In this document: piece after piece, positions 60,297 through 64,000 of the stretch
Numbering within the stretch: position 1 is the stretch's first letter
Layout of the letters: every line of letters begins with the position of its first letter
Source of the DNA: CAKZLS01 sp963771545
GTDB taxonomy: Bacteria > Pseudomonadota > Alphaproteobacteria > Rhodospirillales > Defluviicoccaceae
Direction of reading: 5' to 3'
Assembly: GCA_963771545.1 (NCBI GenBank)
Contig: CAVYTX010000002.1
Coordinates: forward strand, 744,001 to 808,000
DNA length: 64,000 nt
Position numbers and translations under genes: made by a program
The notes under the pieces: model-generated
The model's database searches: none
Told to the model about the DNA's origin: nothing
Seen by the model: only the letters and a program-made list of their open reading frames with translations

Positions 60297-61520
60297 ATGG
60301 AAAACGAGTTTCACGCGATCAGGCGGCTGCCGCCCTATGTTTTTGCCGGGGTCAATGCGATGAAGGCGCGGGCGCGAGCCGCCGGCGACGACATCGTCGA
60401 CTTCGGCATGGGAAATCCGGATTTTCCGACGCCCCCCCATATCGTTGAAAAGCTGATCGAGGTGGCTCAGGATCCACGCACGCATCGCTATTCGGAATCC
60501 CGTGGAATCAAAGGATTGCGGCGCGCTATTTCAGCATATTATGAACGGCGTTTCGGCGTGGATATCGATCCGGAAACCGAGGCGGTGGTTTCTCTGGGAT
60601 CGAAGGAGGGCCTGGCCAACCTGGCGTCGGCCATCAGCAGTCCCGGCGACGTGATCCTGGTCCCCAATCCCAGCTATCCCATCCATCAGTTCGGATTCGT
60701 CATCGCCGGCGCGGCGGTGCGCAACATTCCCGTGACCCCCGACGAGAAGTTCCTCGCGGCGCTCGAACGGGCGGTGCTGCACAGTGTTCCGAAACCGACG
60801 GCGCTGGTCCTTAACTACCCCAACAATCCCACCGCCGAACTGGCGACCCTCGACTTTTACGGTCAGGTCGTGGACTTTTGCCGGCATCACGGCATCTACA
60901 TCATGTCGGATGTGGCGTACGCCGAGATCTACTTCGACGGCGATCCGCCACCCTCGATCCTGCAAGTGCCGGGCGCCCGGGATATCGCCGTCGAATTCAG
61001 TTCCATGAGCAAGACTTATTCCATGCCCGGATGGCGGATCGGGTTCGCCTGCGGCAATCAGCGGCTGATCGCCGCGCTCGCCCGCGTCAAGTCCTACCTC
61101 GACTACGGCGCCTTCACACCGGTGCAGGTGGCGGCGGCGGCGGCATTGAACGGTCCGCAGGACTGCGTGGCGGAGACCCGGGAGCGTTACAAGCGGCGGC
61201 GCGACGTGCTGATAACGGGTCTGGCCAACGCCGGCTGGAATGTTCCCGCGCCGCCGGCGACCATGTTCGCGTGGGCGCCCATACCGCCGGCGTTCGAACA
61301 CATGCGCTCGCTGGAATTTTCGAAACTGGTGCTGACCGAGGCCAAGGTGGCGGTGTCTCCGGGCATTGGCTTCGGCGAACATGGCGACGGCCACGTCCGG
61401 TTCGCGCTGGTGGAAAACACCCAACGCACCCGGCAGGCCACGCGGAACATCAAGGCCTTCCTCAACCGCTATCACAACGTGGTCGAAACCGCCGAAAAAA
61501 AGATTTCCGCCGCGGAGTAG
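60297..61520 (+). CDS. PLP-dependent class I/II aminotransferase (AlaC-like)
   Basis: 407 residues. Aminotransferase I fold: FGMGNPDFPTPPHIVEKLIE, TNxP-like motif NYPNNPTAE, PLP lysine in SMSKTYSMPGWRIGF. Similar to AlaC and related alanine/glutamate aminotransferases found just upstream of hom in many alphaproteobacteria. ATG at 60297 has AGGTG 6 bases upstream; two starts just upstream (ATG 60294 and GTG 60288) are possible. Substrate not certain. It lies 70 bases before hom and is probably co-transcribed. Confidence 0.9.
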   Translation: MENEFHAIRRLPPYVFAGVNAMKARARAAGDDIVDFGMGNPDFPTPPHIVEKLIEVAQDPRTHRYSESRGIKGLRRAISAYYERRFGVDIDPETEAVVSLGSKEGLANLASAISSPGDVILVPNPSYPIHQFGFVIAGAAVRNIPVTPDEKFLAALERAVLHSVPKPTALVLNYPNNPTAELATLDFYGQVVDFCRHHGIYIMSDVAYAEIYFDGDPPPSILQVPGARDIAVEFSSMSKTYSMPGWRIGFACGNQRLIAALARVKSYLDYGAFTPVQVAAAAALNGPQDCVAETRERYKRRRDVLITGLANAGWNVPAPPATMFAWAPIPPAFEHMRSLEFSKLVLTEAKVAVSPGIGFGEHGDGHVRFALVENTQRTRQATRNIKAFLNRYHNVVETAEKKISAAE

Positions 61521-61590
61521 TCCGAGCTGAGAAGCGGTTGGACGGAGTGGGCGGGATCAGCAAAAAGCCGGATCAGGAAATAGGATATCC

Positions 61591-62880
61591 ATGAGTGAAC
61601 CCCTCAAGGTGGCGGTTGCCGGTCTGGGCACCGTGGGGAGCGGAACGGTCAAGCTGCTCCAGGCGAACGCGGAGTTGATCGAACGCCGCGCCGGCCGGCC
61701 GATCGTGATCTCGGCGGTCGCCGACCTGGACCGCCGCGACCGCGGTTTTCCGGTGGATGGCTACACGTGGTACGAGGATGCCGTCACCATGGCCGAACAG
61801 GCCGACGCCGACGTCGTTGTCGAATTGATCGGCGGTTCCGAAGGGGTCGCCAAGCGGGTGTGCGAGGCGGCGCTCGGACGCGGGCGCCATGTGGTGACGG
61901 CCAACAAGGCGTTGATCGCCCACCACGGCATGGCGCTCGGGATGGCCGCCGAGTCCGCCGGCGCGGTTCTCGCGTTCGAGGCGGCGGTGGCGGGCGGAAT
62001 ACCCGTCATCAAATCTCTCAGGGAGGGATTGGTCGCGAACGCGCATAATCGCGTCTACGGTATTCTCAACGGCACATGCAACTATATCCTGAGCGCCATG
62101 CGCGCCACCGGCCGAGAGTTCGATGACGTCCTGGCGGAAGCGCAGGCGTTGGGCTATGCCGAGGCGGATCCGTCGTTCGACGTGGATGGCGTGGACACCG
62201 CTCACAAATTGGCCATTCTCGCCTCCGTGGCTTTCGGGTGCACGCTGCAATTCGACGCGGTGCACATGGAGGGCATCCGTCACGTCTCGTCCGCCGACAT
62301 CGCGTTCGCGGAGGAGTTGGGCTACCGGATCAAGCTGCTCGGCATCGCGTCCCTGACCGATCGCGGCGTCGAGCGCCGGGTGCACCCCTGCATGGTGCCG
62401 GCGAGCGCTCCCATCGCTCACGTGGAAGGCGTTTTCAACGCCGTGGTCACGCACGGCGATTTTGTCGACACGGTGGTTCAGGAAGGACGTGGCGCCGGCG
62501 AGCGGCCGACGGCGTCGGCGGTGGTCGCCGATATCGTGGACATTGCGCGGGGGCGGGGATGCGCCACGTTCGGCGTTCCCGTCGGCCAGCTGAGCGATCT
62601 GCCGGCGGCGCCGATGAGCGCGCACCGCGGCGCCTATTACGTGCGCTTGATGGTTCTGGACCAACCCGGAGTGTTCGCCGACGTGGCGACGATCCTCCGC
62701 GATAACGAGATATCCATGGAGGCGGTTCTGCAGCGTGCCCGTTCACCGGGGGAGCCCGTCCCGGTGGTGATGACGACGCATACTACAGATGAAGCCGCCA
62801 TGCTGCGCTGCCTCGATGCGATCACGGCGCTCGGCGCCTGCGTCGAGCCGCCAAGAATGATCCGTATTGAGCCGTTTTAA
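61591..62880 (+). CDS. hom: Homoserine dehydrogenase
   Basis: NAD(P)H-dependent reduction of aspartate semialdehyde to homoserine, for Thr and Met synthesis. 429 residues. Rossmann motif VAVAGLGTVGSGTVKLL, VTANKALIAHHG, FEAAVAGGIPVIKSLREGL, ILNGTCNYILSAM and the catalytic Lys/Asp region GYAEADPSFDVDGVDTAHKL. C-terminal ACT domain (YYVRLMVLDQPGVFADVATI) suggests feedback control by an amino acid. Followed by recJ after 16 bases. Confidence 0.96.
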   Translation: MSEPLKVAVAGLGTVGSGTVKLLQANAELIERRAGRPIVISAVADLDRRDRGFPVDGYTWYEDAVTMAEQADADVVVELIGGSEGVAKRVCEAALGRGRHVVTANKALIAHHGMALGMAAESAGAVLAFEAAVAGGIPVIKSLREGLVANAHNRVYGILNGTCNYILSAMRATGREFDDVLAEAQALGYAEADPSFDVDGVDTAHKLAILASVAFGCTLQFDAVHMEGIRHVSSADIAFAEELGYRIKLLGIASLTDRGVERRVHPCMVPASAPIAHVEGVFNAVVTHGDFVDTVVQEGRGAGERPTASAVVADIVDIARGRGCATFGVPVGQLSDLPAAPMSAHRGAYYVRLMVLDQPGVFADVATILRDNEISMEAVLQRARSPGEPVPVVMTTHTTDEAAMLRCLDAITALGACVEPPRMIRIEPF

Positions 62881-62896
62881 CGGGTTGCACGACGTG

Positions 62897-64000
62897 ATGC
62901 CCGGCGAACCCGACGATTTGACCCGCGACAAACGCGCGGCGGACACCCGGACGGTGCCGGGCTTTCTCGGGGTAGAGCGATCGCTCAAGGGTAAACGATG
63001 GCGATTGCAGCCCGTGGACGAGCGTAAGGGCGAGGCCTTGGCGCAGCGGCTGCAATTGCCGGAAATCGTGGGCCGGGTTCTCGCCGGGCGCGGCGTGGAT
63101 CTTGACGACGCGGAAGCGTTCCTCGATCCGAAACTGCGCCAATGCCTGCCGGATCCCAGTCAGTTCAAGGATATGGATGCCGGGGCCGACCGGCTGGCCC
63201 GCGCCATTACCGCTGGCGAGCGGGTGGCGGTGTTCGGGGATTACGATGTGGATGGCGCCACCTCGGCCGCCGTGTTGAGCCGGTTTTTTTCGGCCGTGGG
63301 CTCGGGCGTGCGTATTTACGTGCCCGATCGATTGAAGGAGGGTTACGGTCCCAACGCCGAGGCGCTTCTCCGGTTGAAAGGCGAGGGCGTGTCGGTGGTC
63401 ATCACCGTGGATTGCGGCATCAACGCTCACGAGGCGCTGGACGCGGCGGCGGCGGCCGGGCTCGACGTGGTGGTGGTCGATCACCACGCGGCCGACAGCC
63501 GACTGCCGGTGGCGGCCGCGGTGATCAACCCCAACCGCCTCGACGAGCCCGCGACCTATGGTCATCTGGCGGCGGTGGGGGTGGCTTTCTTACTGGCGGT
63601 GGCGGTCAATCGCGCACTCAGGAAGGCCGGATGGTACGACAACCGGCCGGAGCCCGACCTGCGCCAGTGGCTGGATCTGGTGGCCTTGGGGACGATCTGC
63701 GATCTGGTTCCGCTCAAGGGCATCAACCGCGCCTTCGTGGTTCAGGGGCTGAAGGTTATGGCGGGGCGGACCAACGCCGGCATTCGGGCGCTTGCCGACC
63801 TCACCGGCCAGAACCAGCCCCCCGAGGCCTACCACGCCGGTTTCGTGTTCGGTCCCCGTATCAATGCCGGCGGCCGGGTGGGGGAATCCGGGCTCGGCGC
63901 GCGCCTTCTGGCGACCGACGACATCGCCGAGGCGACGATGCTGGCGCAACAGTTGGACCGGTTCAACCGCGACCGCCAGCGGATCGAGGGAGAGGTGCTG
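62897..64000 (+). CDS. recJ: Single-stranded-DNA exonuclease RecJ, N-terminal part
   Basis: 5'-3' ssDNA exonuclease of recombination and mismatch repair (DHH family). First 368 residues, cut by the window edge. DHH motifs are present: GDYDVDGATSAA (motif I), TVDCGINAHEA, VVDHHAADS (DHH motif) and VINPNRLD; then GTICDLVPL and GPRINAGGRVGESGLGARLL. Metal-binding Asp/His residues are intact. Upstream hom is 16 bases away; both genes are likely co-transcribed. Confidence 0.95.
   Translation, partial: MPGEPDDLTRDKRAADTRTVPGFLGVERSLKGKRWRLQPVDERKGEALAQRLQLPEIVGRVLAGRGVDLDDAEAFLDPKLRQCLPDPSQFKDMDAGADRLARAITAGERVAVFGDYDVDGATSAAVLSRFFSAVGSGVRIYVPDRLKEGYGPNAEALLRLKGEGVSVVITVDCGINAHEALDAAAAAGLDVVVVDHHAADSRLPVAAAVINPNRLDEPATYGHLAAVGVAFLLAVAVNRALRKAGWYDNRPEPDLRQWLDLVALGTICDLVPLKGINRAFVVQGLKVMAGRTNAGIRALADLTGQNQPPEAYHAGFVFGPRINAGGRVGESGLGARLLATDDIAEATMLAQQLDRFNRDRQRIEGEVL

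Overview
The window comes from a high-GC alphaproteobacterium, most likely of the Rhodospirillales or a related order. Lineage markers seen in the sequence are a single-cysteine DksA, the flagellar regulator FliX, a bacterial NDUFA12 homologue next to MCE/MlaD proteins and a DUF2155 protein, a group IV ornithine/lysine decarboxylase, a ThiS-ThiG fusion and a class I PHA synthase. No rRNA, tRNA or CRISPR array was recognised. No organism name can be given from the sequence alone.

Layout. 1-2.8 kb: pccB end (partial), beta-carbonic anhydrase, a MITE, dksA and fliX. 2.9-6.9 kb: an fbpABC ferric-iron ABC operon behind a Fur-like box. 7.0-8.4 kb: flgE behind a sigma-54 promoter. 8.4-14.4 kb: an accessory island, partly AT-rich, with short repeats, a palindromic element, a broken secreted-protein gene, higBA, and a brnTA module whose toxin gene is split by an ISNCY/IS1202-like element. 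14.5-21.4 kb: the flagellar locus resumes (unknown gene, flgI, flgJ/flgN, flgK, flgL). 21.6-28.9 kb: a decayed darT, then NDUFA12, two MCE proteins, a methyltransferase, DUF2155 and, convergently, aroQ-accB-accC-aat, followed by thiSG. 28.9-35.7 kb: a second accessory region with an IS66 element (8-bp target duplication) inside a cluster of GTATAC palindromes, a truncated fitAB module, an Abi-type gene and a membrane-protein gene separated by an integron attC-like site, a duplicated ydcF with relics of the thiG 3' end, a second MITE and a TIR-transmembrane protein. 35.9-52.6 kb: ordinary metabolic and envelope genes (catalase, decarboxylase, copper chaperone, hemerythrin, UbiX, hydrolases, GGDEF-EAL, FadL, cytochrome c, DEAD helicase, gamma-carbonic anhydrase, MeaB). 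52.7-56.1 kb: a large TIR-STAND ATPase-TPR protein resembling an NLR-like immune sensor. 56.3-64 kb: phaC, an OmpA-family lipoprotein with a 27-bp minisatellite, an aminotransferase, hom and the start of recJ.

How the genes fit together. PccB and MeaB point to propionyl-CoA/methylmalonyl-CoA metabolism, and PhaC to polyhydroxyalkanoate storage. AccB/AccC supply malonyl-CoA. The two flagellar blocks flank an inserted island and look sigma-54 driven. The defence and conflict genes (higBA, brnTA, fitAB, darT, Abi, two TIR proteins) lie in the repeat-rich segments and several are broken.

Quality note. At least six conserved genes (flgJ, aroQ, katA twice, an isochorismatase-family hydrolase, darT, the secreted-protein gene) carry single-base length changes. 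This looks like either residual indel error in the assembly or real gene decay, and the intactness of those genes should be read with that in mind.
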